This document shows positions 24,104-33,610 of a DNA stretch of 40,543 nt, one piece after another. The DNA is from Magnetococcales bacterium (GTDB taxonomy: Bacteria; Pseudomonadota; Magnetococcia; Magnetococcales; JADFWU01): NCBI GenBank assembly GCA_015234045.1, contig JADFWU010000026.1, positions 1 through 40,543 on the forward strand. Reading direction: 5' to 3'. The stretch's first letter is position 1; each line of letters begins with the position of its first letter. The translations under genes and the position numbers were made by a program. The notes beneath the pieces were generated by a model, which searched no databases, was not told where the DNA came from, and saw nothing but the letters and a program-made list of their open reading frames with translations.

Positions 24104-25258
24104 TCAGCCGCCAGATACCACCGACAATGTACCATCCAACCAATCGGACACCACATCAACAGCCGTTCTCTGTGGATTGGACAACTGTTGCGTTACCGCT
24201 TGAAGGTTGTTGCGTATTTCTTGACTTTTTTCTTTACTTTCAAGAATATTTAACAAATCTTCAGCGATCATTTCCGGATTGGCTTCATGCTGTAAACGTT
24301 CTGGTACAACCTGTTTTCCTGCAACCAAATTAGCCAGCGAAAAAAACGGAATTTTTACAATTCGTAAGCCAATCTGATACGTGATAGCGTTAACACGATA
24401 GATCACGACCATCGGTGTCTGTATCAGAGCAGTCTCTAAGGTTGCTGTTCCCGATGCCACCAGAGCCGCATCTGAAGCACCGAGAAGATCATAGGTCTTG
24501 TGCCCAATCGGCTCTATCCAGTCTGGTAAACCCGCCGCACCTGCCGCATGATCCAGATCTGCCAAAGTCACAGTATCTGCCTGGGCGAGAACAAAGCGTA
24601 CATGGCCGTGTTTCTGGTGAATACGTTCGGCACTCGCCACCATCACTGGCAATAACCGCTTTAATTCACTCTGCCGACTGCCAGGCAATAACGTAACCAG
24701 TTGGGCATCGTCTGCAATGGACAACGCATGACGCACTTTTAAAGGATCACCGTGATCCTTTACCAGATCCACCAACGGATGGCCAACAAACGTGACTGGT
24801 AATCCCGTGGGTTTATACATCTCTGGCTCAAAGGGAAACAGCGCTAAAAGATGATTCACCCGCTTGGCAATGGAATAGATACGATTCTTTCGCCATGCCC
24901 ACACCTGTGGGCTCACATAATGAACTACAGGAATGCCCAATTTGCGTGCCTCTTTGGCCAAACGCAAATTAAAATCCGGTAGATCAATGGTCACCAATAG
25001 CGTGGGTTTTTCTTTTTTCAGCTGATTTTTCAGATGATTGAACACCCGAATAATTCGAGGTAGGCGCTTGATGACCTCAGCCAAACCAATCACCGAGATA
25101 TCGTTTACATCAAAGGGACTGTGCAAACCGGCTGCGGCCATCTTCGGACCGCCCATCCCGATAATCTCCAGACCATTAAAACGCGCTTGGAGCCCTGATA
25201 TTAAATTGGCTCCAAGATAATCGCCTGATGATTCCCCTGCAACGATCATCAGCTTCAT
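24104..25258 (-). CDS. lpxB: Lipid-A-disaccharide synthase
   Basis: A 384-residue GT-B glycosyltransferase (GT19) that joins UDP-2,3-diacylglucosamine and lipid X to make the lipid A disaccharide on the inner membrane. Motifs are AGESSGDYLGANLISGL at the N-terminus, YVSPQVWAWRKNRI, LPGSRQSEL and SGTATLETAL with PMVVIYRVN in the C-terminal half. Length and motifs are normal. It is the last gene of the supercluster, 11 bases after the oxidoreductase gene. The promoter is presumably far upstream. Confidence 0.97.
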   Translation of the reverse strand: MKLMIVAGESSGDYLGANLISGLQARFNGLEIIGMGGPKMAAAGLHSPFDVNDISVIGLAEVIKRLPRIIRVFNHLKNQLKKEKPTLLVTIDLPDFNLRLAKEARKLGIPVVHYVSPQVWAWRKNRIYSIAKRVNHLLALFPFEPEMYKPTGLPVTFVGHPLVDLVKDHGDPLKVRHALSIADDAQLVTLLPGSRQSELKRLLPVMVASAERIHQKHGHVRFVLAQADTVTLADLDHAAGAAGLPDWIEPIGHKTYDLLGASDAALVASGTATLETALIQTPMVVIYRVNAITYQIGLRIVKIPFFSLANLVAGKQVVPERLQHEANPEMIAEDLLNILESKEKSQEIRNNLQAVTQQLSNPQRTAVDVVSDWLDGTLSVVSGG

Positions 25259-25269
25259 TGTCTATCTCT

Positions 25270-26262
25270 TTACGTATCCCACTTAAGGCCATTAACCGAT
25301 TGCTTGGCAATGGCTTCACGAATCCGAATGGCAACATCCAACGCCTTACGACCATCCCGACCAGAAACCTGTGGCGCAACACCACGAGATACGGAATCAA
25401 CAAACGCCGCAATCTCAACTTCCAACGTATCATGATCTTCAATTGGCAAGCTGGACTCTTCAACCGCCGCAACTTCAGCACCATCTTTTATCATGGTGCC
25501 CTCTGTACGCTGCATTAAACGGATCTCTTTTTTGGGAAAGTCCAACACGATATAGGCATCATTCTGAAACAGCCGTATATTACGAATCGTGCCCCGAGCA
25601 ATACGCGATGCCGTTACATCTGCTATACAACCGTTGGTAAACTTGATCCGTGCGTTGGCGATGTCTACATGTTTGGTCAAAACCGGTGTACCTATCGCTT
25701 CAATCTCAACAGGTTCGGATTGGACAAAGTTTAGAATCAGATCAATGTCATGAATCATCAGATCCATCACAACATCCACATCCAAGGAACGACTCTTGAA
25801 TGGTGCCAAACGCTGGGCCTCAATAAACTTCGGCGTATCCAGTATTTTGCTCTTATTAAGCGCAACCACCGCAGGATGAAAACGCTTCAAATGACCAACC
25901 TGAAGGACCAGATTTTTCTTTTCTGCCAACGCAATCAGCGTATCCGCCTCTTCCAGCGTATTGGTCATCGGCTTTTCCAACAATACATGCACACCCGCTT
26001 TTAAACAGGTCTGCGTGATGCCGAAATGGAGTTGCGTTGGCACACTGATTGACACCAAATCCACTTGGTCCAATATTTTTCGATAGTCCGTGTAACCCGG
26101 CACACCAAGCTCTTCACCAATCTCTTTAGCCCGCTCAGCCGATGAGTCCACAACCGCGACCAAGTCAACAGTGTCCAGATGCTTGTATTTTTGAGCATGA
26201 AAACGCCCAAGATATCCGACACCAATTACTGCTGCACGCAGTCTGCGCGAAGAGTCAGCCAT
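25270..26262 (-). CDS. Gfo/Idh/MocA-family oxidoreductase in the lpx cluster
   Basis: A 330-residue NAD(P)-dependent sugar dehydrogenase. The N-terminal Rossmann fold shows AVIGVGYLGRFHAQKY. The family Lys-Pro motif appears as LLEKPMTNTLEEAD near residue 95, and the catalytic His in MIHDIDLILNF near 168-178. It overlaps lpxI by eight bases and is followed by lpxB 11 bases on, so it is embedded in lipid A synthesis. It could act on a UDP-sugar precursor. GnnA, which starts the UDP-GlcNAc3N pathway, is one analogue, but no GnnB aminotransferase is present here. The role is therefore undefined. Confidence 0.88.
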   Translation of the reverse strand: MADSSRRLRAAVIGVGYLGRFHAQKYKHLDTVDLVAVVDSSAERAKEIGEELGVPGYTDYRKILDQVDLVSISVPTQLHFGITQTCLKAGVHVLLEKPMTNTLEEADTLIALAEKKNLVLQVGHLKRFHPAVVALNKSKILDTPKFIEAQRLAPFKSRSLDVDVVMDLMIHDIDLILNFVQSEPVEIEAIGTPVLTKHVDIANARIKFTNGCIADVTASRIARGTIRNIRLFQNDAYIVLDFPKKEIRLMQRTEGTMIKDGAEVAAVEESSLPIEDHDTLEVEIAAFVDSVSRGVAPQVSGRDGRKALDVAIRIREAIAKQSVNGLKWDT

Positions 26263-27205
26263 GGCTTTGTCCTTCTATAGTATTTCCAAAAAGTCTGGGA
26301 GGTGTTCCGGAATCAATATCACTCTGACAACAAGAAATGAGTGAAACACCAAGCTTTTCCGCTGTTGATAACGTCTTTTCCAGGTCCAGAATCATGGTAG
26401 AACCTGCTTCAATGGCCAGCATCAATATGCCGGCTTTATGCAGATTCTTAATAGTACTCGGTCCAATGGTTGGCAAATCAATCCGTCTTTCTTGTTCCGG
26501 TTTGATCACCTTTACCAAAATGCCCTGCCCTCTGGCAAGAGGCCCGGCCCTTTGTATCATCGCGTCAGTGCCTTCCATGGCCTCAGCAGCCACAACAACA
26601 CGTTGACGCACAACAACACCTTGACCAATATCAAGATCACCTAACGCTTTGGCCATTTTCCAACCAAATGCAATGTCTCGCCATTGGTCATCATTTGGCA
26701 AATTATGGGTAAGCACTCCTGGTGGCGCAAGGAGTTCCGGTACAAAATCTGTTACAGAGTGTACACGAAAACCGCGCTCTTCCAAGATCTCAATAACAGC
26801 CCGTAACAACAGATCGTCATTCAGATGCTTCAATTTCGCCAACAAACGTACTGCGATTATATCTGGTCTGGTTTGCCACATCCGGGTCTTTTTGACCCCG
26901 CCAACCATGACTAAATCTTTCACTTTATGGCGTTTTAACAGTTTTATGATACGCTTGAATTGTCCGAGTCGAACAAGATGAAAAAAATCGGTCAACCGAC
27001 CCAGGGAAGGATCAGTCTCATGTTTCAAACCAATGGCAACAGCCAAAGGTGTGCCACGTTGATACAGTTTTTCTGCCAAAATAAACGGAAGACGACCATT
27101 GCCAGCAATGAGCCCCAAAGGTCCGATTGTATCCGATAGCTTAACCGGTTGGCTCTGTTTACAAGATGATTTATCAACCGCCATGACCGCGCTGGTCAAC
27201 GACAA
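26255..27205 (-). CDS. lpxI: UDP-2,3-diacylglucosamine pyrophosphatase LpxI
   Basis: A 316-residue DUF1009 protein that hydrolyses UDP-2,3-diacylglucosamine to lipid X in bacteria lacking LpxH. Motifs include LIAGNGRLPFILAE, MVGGVKKT near residue 100, DDLLLRAVIEILEERGF, VVVRQRVVVAAEAMEGTDAM and KAGILMLAIEAGSTMILD. Length is slightly more than usual because of about 25 N-terminal residues. The start is either TTG at 27205 (GAGAGG just upstream) or ATG at 27184 (no good ribosome site). I keep the first. It overlaps the lpxA end by ten bases. Confidence 0.95.
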   Translation of the reverse strand: MSLTSAVMAVDKSSCKQSQPVKLSDTIGPLGLIAGNGRLPFILAEKLYQRGTPLAVAIGLKHETDPSLGRLTDFFHLVRLGQFKRIIKLLKRHKVKDLVMVGGVKKTRMWQTRPDIIAVRLLAKLKHLNDDLLLRAVIEILEERGFRVHSVTDFVPELLAPPGVLTHNLPNDDQWRDIAFGWKMAKALGDLDIGQGVVVRQRVVVAAEAMEGTDAMIQRAGPLARGQGILVKVIKPEQERRIDLPTIGPSTIKNLHKAGILMLAIEAGSTMILDLEKTLSTAEKLGVSLISCCQSDIDSGTPPRLFGNTIEGQSHG

Positions 27206-27981
27206 ATGCCTCTCTGGCTATTTTGAAGAAACTCGACAATGCACTGTACATTCGGATTGACAGGATGATCCCTTTCCAACTGCGAAATAGCTTCTTCCAA
27301 ACGCAAATTGGAGCGGAAAATCACCCGATGAGCCGCCCGAATCAAACGCACATCATCTTCAGAATATCCGCTACGCCGCATGCCAACCACATTGACACCC
27401 GTCACGCGGGAACGATTACCCGCTGCGGATGCAAAAGGCACCACATCCATGGATACTGCTGAAGCGCCACCAATAAACGAATTCCGACCAACCCGAGCAA
27501 ACTGATGAATCGCCGTCAAACCACCGATAACCGCATGGTCCTGAATTTCCACATGTCCGGCAAGCGTCGCGGCATTCGCCATGACAACATGATCACCAAT
27601 CCGACAATCATGTGCAATATGGCAATAGGCCATCAACATGCATCCATCACCCATTTGAGTCAGGCCACCGCCCTTCTCAGTACCTCGGTGAATGGTAACA
27701 AATTCACGAATATCATTATGTTTTCCAAGTACAACCCGTGTAGGCTGTCCGGCATAATTTACATCCTGTGGCGGCTGGCCAATGGCCACAAAACTGGATA
27801 CTTTGGTTTCTGATCCAATTTCAGTATGGCCTTCGATGACCACATGTGAACCCAGTTGAACACGATCATCCAAAACCACGTCCGGTCCAACCACACAAAA
27901 TGGACCAATCTGGACATCCTTGCCGACACGCGCCTTGGGATCAATAACTGCACTTGGATGAATCATAGATTGACTAGCCAT
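27196..27981 (-). CDS. lpxA: UDP-N-acetylglucosamine O-acyltransferase
   Basis: A 261-residue left-handed beta-helix acyltransferase doing the first step of lipid A synthesis. Hexapeptide repeats run through residues 5-190 (for example IHPSAVIDPKARVGKDVQIG). The catalytic His lies in LMAYCHIAHDCRIG near 122-135. The C-terminal helical domain completes the normal length. A GTG at 27984 adjoins the ATG at 27981, and another ATG at 27966 would start MIHPSAV, nearer to the family norm. All overlap or adjoin the fabZ stop at 27974. Overlap indicates tight coupling. Confidence 0.97.
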   Translation of the reverse strand: MASQSMIHPSAVIDPKARVGKDVQIGPFCVVGPDVVLDDRVQLGSHVVIEGHTEIGSETKVSSFVAIGQPPQDVNYAGQPTRVVLGKHNDIREFVTIHRGTEKGGGLTQMGDGCMLMAYCHIAHDCRIGDHVVMANAATLAGHVEIQDHAVIGGLTAIHQFARVGRNSFIGGASAVSMDVVPFASAAGNRSRVTGVNVVGMRRSGYSEDDVRLIRAAHRVIFRSNLRLEEAISQLERDHPVNPNVQCIVEFLQNSQRGICR

Positions 27982-28414
27982 CACGAACCATTGCCATCAC
28001 TTCGGCTTCCGCAGCAATCTGATCATCGGTAAAGGCTTTACCGGTAAAACGCCAGATATCCCGCCGCCGTTTGGTCAAAATCATCTCAATTTTCAGTTGA
28101 TCACCAGGAACAACCGGTTTGCGAAAACGTGCTTTGTCGATGGACATAAAGTAAACAATACGCCCCTTGACCGAGTCTGGATCAGTCGCACCCGCCAACA
28201 GTGCGGATGCCTGTGCCATGGCTTCAAGAATCAACACACCAGGCATCACCGGATGATCGGGAAAATGGCCCTGAAAATGCGGTTCATTAAAGGTAACGTT
28301 TTTCAGCGCTACAATTTTCTCACCAGGAACCGTCTCTTCAATGCGATCAATAAGAAGGAAAGGATACCGATGTGGAAGCGTTGCCAGAATCTCTTGAATT
28401 TGTGAATCAGTCAT
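27974..28414 (-). CDS. fabZ: 3-hydroxyacyl-ACP dehydratase FabZ
   Basis: A 146-residue hot-dog-fold dehydratase of fatty acid synthesis. The catalytic His is in FQGHFPDHPVMPGVL, with the Glu in ILEAMAQASA; both are present. It starts three bases after the ompH stop and overlaps lpxA by eight bases. In most proteobacteria lpxD sits between ompH and fabZ; here it is missing. FabZ and LpxA compete for the same 3-hydroxyacyl-ACP pool, which explains their usual linkage. Confidence 0.97.
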   Translation of the reverse strand: MTDSQIQEILATLPHRYPFLLIDRIEETVPGEKIVALKNVTFNEPHFQGHFPDHPVMPGVLILEAMAQASALLAGATDPDSVKGRIVYFMSIDKARFRKPVVPGDQLKIEMILTKRRRDIWRFTGKAFTDDQIAAEAEVMAMVRDG

Positions 28415-28417
28415 GAA

Positions 28418-28936
28418 TCAGAACCCTTTTTTGGTTCTTTGGTTAAGACGTTTCAAAACAGTATCGGTAATATCAATAGAGGGCGAATGATAAAGTACCT
28501 GCCCTTTACCAAACACAACCGTATAACCCGCTTCTTTGCCAATTTCCTGAATCACTTCGCCCAGCGCAGACATGATGCGCTTGTTCCAACGTCCCGATTC
28601 ACGATCCAATACCGCTTGATTATCTTCCATAAACCGCTGATAAGCCCGATATTTCCGGCTAATATTCTCTTTAAGTTCCATTTGAGCATCAGCATTCATG
28701 AAGCTTTTTTGCTTATCAAGCTTCTCTTTTAGCGTTTTCAGCTCCTCTTCCATGGCACTGATCTCTTTTTGCTTGGTAGCAAGCTTCTTCTTCAGACTGG
28801 ACCGCGCCTCATCAGCAGCGTCCGCTGAAGAGAGTATCCGCGTCACATCCACGTAAGCAAACTTACTTTCAGCTGCCCCTGCACTCACAGGTAATAGCGC
28901 CAACATCAAACAAAATGCAAAAAATGTTCTGAACAT
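28418..28936 (-). CDS. skp: Periplasmic chaperone OmpH/Skp
   Basis: A 172-residue periplasmic chaperone for outer-membrane proteins. The N-terminus is a Sec signal peptide (FRTFFAFCLMLALLPVSAGA) with a likely cut before AESKF. A long coiled coil spans about residues 45-110 (charged helices with Lys/Glu repeats), as in Skp. The ATG at 28936 is favoured over a GTG at 28942 because GAGGAAG lies six bases before it. It follows bamA by 48 bases and is three bases from fabZ. Confidence 0.93.
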   Translation of the reverse strand: MFRTFFAFCLMLALLPVSAGAAESKFAYVDVTRILSSADAADEARSSLKKKLATKQKEISAMEEELKTLKEKLDKQKSFMNADAQMELKENISRKYRAYQRFMEDNQAVLDRESGRWNKRIMSALGEVIQEIGKEAGYTVVFGKGQVLYHSPSIDITDTVLKRLNQRTKKGF

Positions 28937-28984
28937 AAACACCTTCCTCTGGGAAAGCGGAAACTAAAAAAGATCCACAGACTA

Positions 28985-31333
28985 TTATAACGCTGTACCG
29001 ATACTAAATTCAAAGCTGCGGGTCTTGTCGTAATCTTCCTTACTCAATGGGAATCCAAGCGTAAAGCGCAATGGACCAAATGGTGAATTCCAGTGAACGC
29101 CAAATCCCGTTGACATGCGTAAAGAATCTTCCTGACGAACACCACTGCCAATTGTGTCGAAATCACCCAACATGCCCATATCCAAAAAGGCAAGACCACG
29201 AACACCCTTTTCACCTAATCCGAAGAATGGAAAAATCAATTCCGCGTTGATCTGCTCCAAATGAGTGCCACCAAAAGCATCTCCTTCCAAGGTACGTGGA
29301 CCGACACCGCCATTGCTGAAACCACGCAAAGAACGCGGTCCACCTAAATGGAAACGCTCAAAGATTGGCACATCTTCGCTCAATCCTTCAACCACACCAA
29401 ATCGACCGCGTATATGACCAACCAAATCATCCTTGCCAATCAGTGTATGGTAAAAACTATGCTCTGTCAGCAGACGAAGAAAGTGTACATCACCACCTAT
29501 ACCCGAGAAATCGGTAGTCAGTCGATGGATACGTCCTTTAGTCGGTAGGAACGGATCATCCAAATTTGACCAGCGAATCGTATTGGAGATCATGGATTGA
29601 TTGTATGGACTGCGGGCCGCTTGTTCCTGAATCACCAATGAAGGATTGGTGCCCACATCGGTAATATCCACATTGGTAAAGCGATAGCTTATCGTATCTT
29701 TCAAATAGTCAGAAAGTGGAAAGCTCACACGCAGTGCTGTACCGTAAATGCTCTGCTCAAAAGAAGAGGTGGACGATTCGTCAATCTCTTTATTAAACAA
29801 ATCAAAGCCTACACCAATCCGACGGCCCATGAAAAATGGTTCGGTAAAGGAGATGTCAAAGTGTGTTGTCCGTGCTGATAGCGCCATACTGAGCGATAAA
29901 CGCTGACCACGGCCCAAAAAGTTATTCTGACTGACACTGGCCGTACCAATCATTTTTTCAGTAGTAGAGAAACCCGCACCAATGGTAAATGAACCGGTCG
30001 GCTGCTCACTGACATTGACATGCAGATTGACCCTGTCTTCACCCTCCGGTGACGGTGGTGTGAGAATCTCCACTTTTTCAAAGAAACTCAAACGTTCAAG
30101 ATTGGTCTTGGAACGGCGCAACTTGCTGACAGAGAACCGATCCCCTTCCATCAAACGAATTTCTCGACGAATCACCTCATCACGGGTGCGACTGTTGCCG
30201 GAGATTTCAATCCGATCAACATAAACACGGCGGCCCTTGGCAATTTGGAAGGTGAGATTGACCACCTTTTTATCATCATCAATCTGACTATTAGGCTGAA
30301 TCCGCAGTTGCGCGTAGCCATAATCGCCCACTTTAGCGCGCAGATTCTGAATTGAGTTACGAATGGTACGTCTGTCGTACCATTCACCACTTGTCACCTC
30401 AATCTCTTTGCGTAACTCGGACTCAGGCAGTTCATCAAAATCGGTCTGAATTTCAACAGAACCAATCCGATAACGCTCACCTTCATTGACCGTATGCGTA
30501 ATAATAAATGATTCCCGATCTGGCGTTAACTCCGCAACCGAAGTTAACACTTTTACCCGAACATAACCGTTGTCCAGATAGTTGTTGCGGATCTGAGACT
30601 GGTCAAACATCAACTTGTCTCGATCATACACATCATCTTCGGAAAAGAACGAAAACCAACCGGTAGGCTGGATGGTCAAATCCTCTAGCAAGGTATCATC
30701 ATCCAGTTCACTGTTGCCCACCACATTGACCTGACGAACCCGCGAACGCTCCCCTTCACGCACACGATAAACCAGATCAATACGGTTCTGATCCAATGGC
30801 TGAATCATCATGTTGATGTCCGCCAGGAACAGACCTTTGATCCGGTATGCCTGTTGCAGTGCCAGGAGATCTTGTTCGGATTTCGCACGGTTGTAAATGG
30901 AGTAGGAACGCTGTTGGACGATCTTGTTCAACTCTTCATCAGAAAAAGCTTCCGTACCTTCAAAGCTCACCTGATTGATCATGGCGTTTTCAATAACGCG
31001 CACCACAAGAACACCGTCATCCACCATTTCAAGCGAAATATCGCGGAAAAAACCGGTGCCATAGAGCGCGCGAATACTCTTGCGTAAGGCACTTCTGCTC
31101 AGAGTATCGCCTTTTTTCAACGCCAAATAGCTGAATACCGTCTCAGGCTCAATACGCTGACTGCCCTCCACCTTGATGGAACGCACCGTTTCAGCCTGGG
31201 CGTAACGCGGTGGCAGCACTGTTAAAACAGCGAACCCCACAAGGAGAAACAGCATGCGGGCAACCCAACCAACAGCCCGTTTATCGTCCATTATGTGAGT
31301 ATTTCTTTTTGCGTTCATGGGCACCGTAATCAT
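28985..31333 (-). CDS. bamA: Outer-membrane protein assembly factor BamA
   Basis: A 782-residue Omp85 protein inserting beta-barrel proteins into the outer membrane. It has a signal peptide near residues 25-47 ending AQA-ETV, five POTRA domains (about 48-440, the first starting RSIKVEGSQRIEPETVF) and a C-terminal 16-strand barrel, with the conserved L6 motif in GPRSLRGFSNGGVGPR. The terminal residues are EFSIGTAL; most outer-membrane barrels end in Phe or Trp, so Leu is unusual. The ATG at 31333 overlaps the rseP stop as TGATG. Internal ATGs at 31318 and 31291 would give shorter signal regions. Confidence 0.96.
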   Translation of the reverse strand: MITVPMNAKRNTHIMDDKRAVGWVARMLFLLVGFAVLTVLPPRYAQAETVRSIKVEGSQRIEPETVFSYLALKKGDTLSRSALRKSIRALYGTGFFRDISLEMVDDGVLVVRVIENAMINQVSFEGTEAFSDEELNKIVQQRSYSIYNRAKSEQDLLALQQAYRIKGLFLADINMMIQPLDQNRIDLVYRVREGERSRVRQVNVVGNSELDDDTLLEDLTIQPTGWFSFFSEDDVYDRDKLMFDQSQIRNNYLDNGYVRVKVLTSVAELTPDRESFIITHTVNEGERYRIGSVEIQTDFDELPESELRKEIEVTSGEWYDRRTIRNSIQNLRAKVGDYGYAQLRIQPNSQIDDDKKVVNLTFQIAKGRRVYVDRIEISGNSRTRDEVIRREIRLMEGDRFSVSKLRRSKTNLERLSFFEKVEILTPPSPEGEDRVNLHVNVSEQPTGSFTIGAGFSTTEKMIGTASVSQNNFLGRGQRLSLSMALSARTTHFDISFTEPFFMGRRIGVGFDLFNKEIDESSTSSFEQSIYGTALRVSFPLSDYLKDTISYRFTNVDITDVGTNPSLVIQEQAARSPYNQSMISNTIRWSNLDDPFLPTKGRIHRLTTDFSGIGGDVHFLRLLTEHSFYHTLIGKDDLVGHIRGRFGVVEGLSEDVPIFERFHLGGPRSLRGFSNGGVGPRTLEGDAFGGTHLEQINAELIFPFFGLGEKGVRGLAFLDMGMLGDFDTIGSGVRQEDSLRMSTGFGVHWNSPFGPLRFTLGFPLSKEDYDKTRSFEFSIGTAL

Positions 31334-32421
31334 CAGCCTGTGAAAAACAGACGAACGAGATCATTATAAAAAGCCAGTACCATCAGACAGACCAAAAACA
31401 CAAGCCCGGCCCGATTAGCAAATTCCTGAACCTGCAAATGCACGGGTGTTCGCTTAATACCTTCAATCAGGAAGAAGAATAGATGGCCACCATCCAGAAT
31501 CGGAATAGGCAACAAATTCAAAATACCCAGATTAATAGAGATAAAGGCCATAAAGTACAACAGATCCGCTGTACCCTGTGAAGCCGTTTTACCAGCCATT
31601 TCGGCGATCAACAAGGGTCCACCAATCTGAGCAGGGTCCACGACCTGGGTAATCATCTTCCAAATACCCTGAACGATCAGATGAGAAACCATCCACGTTC
31701 GCTCAACCCCGATGACCAGCGATTCTACAGGATTATACTGAACCATCACTGAGGAACTGCCCTGAGAAACACCAATCAACGGTACTTTTTTCGGCTCACC
31801 AAACAGGTTGGGAACCTCTCTAATCTCAGGTGTAATAACCGTCTCAAAGATCTCAGATTCACGCATGATGGTAAAGCGCATGCCATTACCATCGGAACTT
31901 TTGATCCGATCACTCATAGTGGCCCAACGATCAATGGCTTCTCCATTGATATGGGTAATGTGATCGCCCGAAAGCAACCCGGCATGTGCCGCAGGTGTCT
32001 CTTCACCCACCTGCCCAACCACGGGCAACGCCTCTTGAATACCGGTCATGGCAAGCCCGGCAAAGGCAACGATGGCAAAAAGAAAATTAAACGCCGGTCC
32101 TGCAAAAACGATCGCAAATCTCTGCCAAAGCGGCTTGAAACTAAAGGCGAATGGACGATCAACCTCGTCTACGACTTCGCCCTCTCCTTGAGATTCGCCA
32201 AGCATTTTGACAAAACCACCCAGAGGCACCGCAGAGATACGATAGTTTGTGCCATTATCGCCTTTGGCTGTCCAACTCAGAATCTGAGGGCCAAAACCGA
32301 TCGAGAAAACCTCAACCCGCACACCACACCAACGCGCCACCAGAAAATGGCCCATTTCATGGACAAATATCAAAACGCCCAGAACTAAAAGCGCCCAAAA
32401 AGCTGTTGTCAAAATCTCCAT
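31333..32421 (-). CDS. rseP: Site-2 protease RseP (RIP metalloprotease)
   Basis: A 362-residue intramembrane zinc protease that cleaves membrane-bound anti-sigma factors or other regulators. The zinc motif HEMGH is at residues 21-25 in the first span. One PDZ domain spans about residues 115-200 (VGEETPAAHAGLLSGDHI). The second motif NLLPIPILDGGHLFFF is near 310, followed by the C-terminal span. E. coli RseP is about 450 residues with two PDZ domains; this is the shorter single-PDZ form common in Alphaproteobacteria. It is 16 bases after dxr. Confidence 0.96.
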   Translation of the reverse strand: MEILTTAFWALLVLGVLIFVHEMGHFLVARWCGVRVEVFSIGFGPQILSWTAKGDNGTNYRISAVPLGGFVKMLGESQGEGEVVDEVDRPFAFSFKPLWQRFAIVFAGPAFNFLFAIVAFAGLAMTGIQEALPVVGQVGEETPAAHAGLLSGDHITHINGEAIDRWATMSDRIKSSDGNGMRFTIMRESEIFETVITPEIREVPNLFGEPKKVPLIGVSQGSSSVMVQYNPVESLVIGVERTWMVSHLIVQGIWKMITQVVDPAQIGGPLLIAEMAGKTASQGTADLLYFMAFISINLGILNLLPIPILDGGHLFFFLIEGIKRTPVHLQVQEFANRAGLVFLVCLMVLAFYNDLVRLFFTG

Positions 32422-32437
32422 TCAACTACCATTTTAT

Positions 32438-33610
32438 TCAACGCTGTTGGACCCAGGATTCGGCAAACTGTCGCGCAGTATGATCCGCATCCAGAATCTG
32501 CTCCATTGATGGAGAAGCAATCGTATCAACCGTCATTAAACTCTCTTCAATGAGGGTTGGAATATCTAAAAATGCAATTCGCTCTGTGAGAAACGATTCA
32601 ACGGCAATCTCATTGGCCGCATTCAGTATGGCCGGTGCTGTTCCGCCTTGTTCAAGGGCTTGGAACGCCAACCACAAACAAGCAAAAGCATCTCTCTCCG
32701 GTGGCGGTTCAAAAGTAAGCGTTCCCAATGTTGGCAGATCCACCGTTTCCACCCCGGATTCAATACGCTCAGGCCAGGAAAGCGCAAGAGCAATCGGTGT
32801 ACGCATATCCGGCAACCCCATCTGCGCTAACACAGATCCGTCCGCATAGGTGACCATTGAGTGTACGATGCTTTCAGGATGTACCGCTACCCTGATTCTT
32901 TCCGGTGGCATGTTAAACAACCACCGCGCCTCTATCACTTCCAGACCTTTATTCATCATCGTGGCGGAATCAATAGAGATTTTTCGCCCCATGGACCAAT
33001 TGGGATGTGCCAGCGCTTGTGCCGGCGTCACTGCGGTGAGCGCATCCCGCTTCCAACCACGAAATGGACCGCCAGAGGCTGTTAATACCAACGATTGTGG
33101 CGTTTGTTGCCGATGAAATACTTGAAAAATCGCGCTGTGCTCAGAATCCACTGGAATCATAGTCACTTGATGGCGCTTAACTTCTGCCATCATCAACTCA
33201 CCAGCCATGACCAAACACTCTTTGTTAGCCAATCCGATGTTTTTTCCTGCCCGAATGGCAGCAAGGGTCGGCAATAGCCCCGCAGCACCAACGATGGCTG
33301 AAATCACCAGCGTCACACCATCCCATTCGGCTGCCCTAACTACACCGTCAACACCCTGTAAAACCGTAATACCCAATGGCTCCAGGGCTGATTTGACCAC
33401 TTTCGCGCTGTCAGGATTGTTTACTGCAACCACTTCAGGGCGAAATGCTTTTGCCTGTTCTATCACCAACGCACTGTTTGATCCAGCACTCAGCGCAACG
33501 ATACGAAACCGGTCAGGATGCAGTGCGGCAACACGCAATGTATTGACACCAATGGAGCCAGTGCAACCCAATACCGCTATGGACTGGATGGATGTGACAT
33601 CACTGGCCAA
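32438..33610 (-). CDS. dxr: 1-deoxy-D-xylulose 5-phosphate reductoisomerase
   Basis: A 390-residue NADPH enzyme making 2-C-methyl-D-erythritol 4-phosphate in the non-mevalonate isoprenoid pathway. The nucleotide motif is VLGCTGSIGVNTL (13-25). The metal and substrate sites are LANKECLVMAGELM, PVDSEHSAIFQ, ASGGPFRG and MGRKISIDSATMMNKGLEV. The start is a TTG at 33610, inside the end of cdsA (11-base overlap), supported by AGGGG six bases upstream. Dxr supplies isoprenoids to UppS, its near neighbour. Confidence 0.97.
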   Translation of the reverse strand: MASDVTSIQSIAVLGCTGSIGVNTLRVAALHPDRFRIVALSAGSNSALVIEQAKAFRPEVVAVNNPDSAKVVKSALEPLGITVLQGVDGVVRAAEWDGVTLVISAIVGAAGLLPTLAAIRAGKNIGLANKECLVMAGELMMAEVKRHQVTMIPVDSEHSAIFQVFHRQQTPQSLVLTASGGPFRGWKRDALTAVTPAQALAHPNWSMGRKISIDSATMMNKGLEVIEARWLFNMPPERIRVAVHPESIVHSMVTYADGSVLAQMGLPDMRTPIALALSWPERIESGVETVDLPTLGTLTFEPPPERDAFACLWLAFQALEQGGTAPAILNAANEIAVESFLTERIAFLDIPTLIEESLMTVDTIASPSMEQILDADHTARQFAESWVQQR

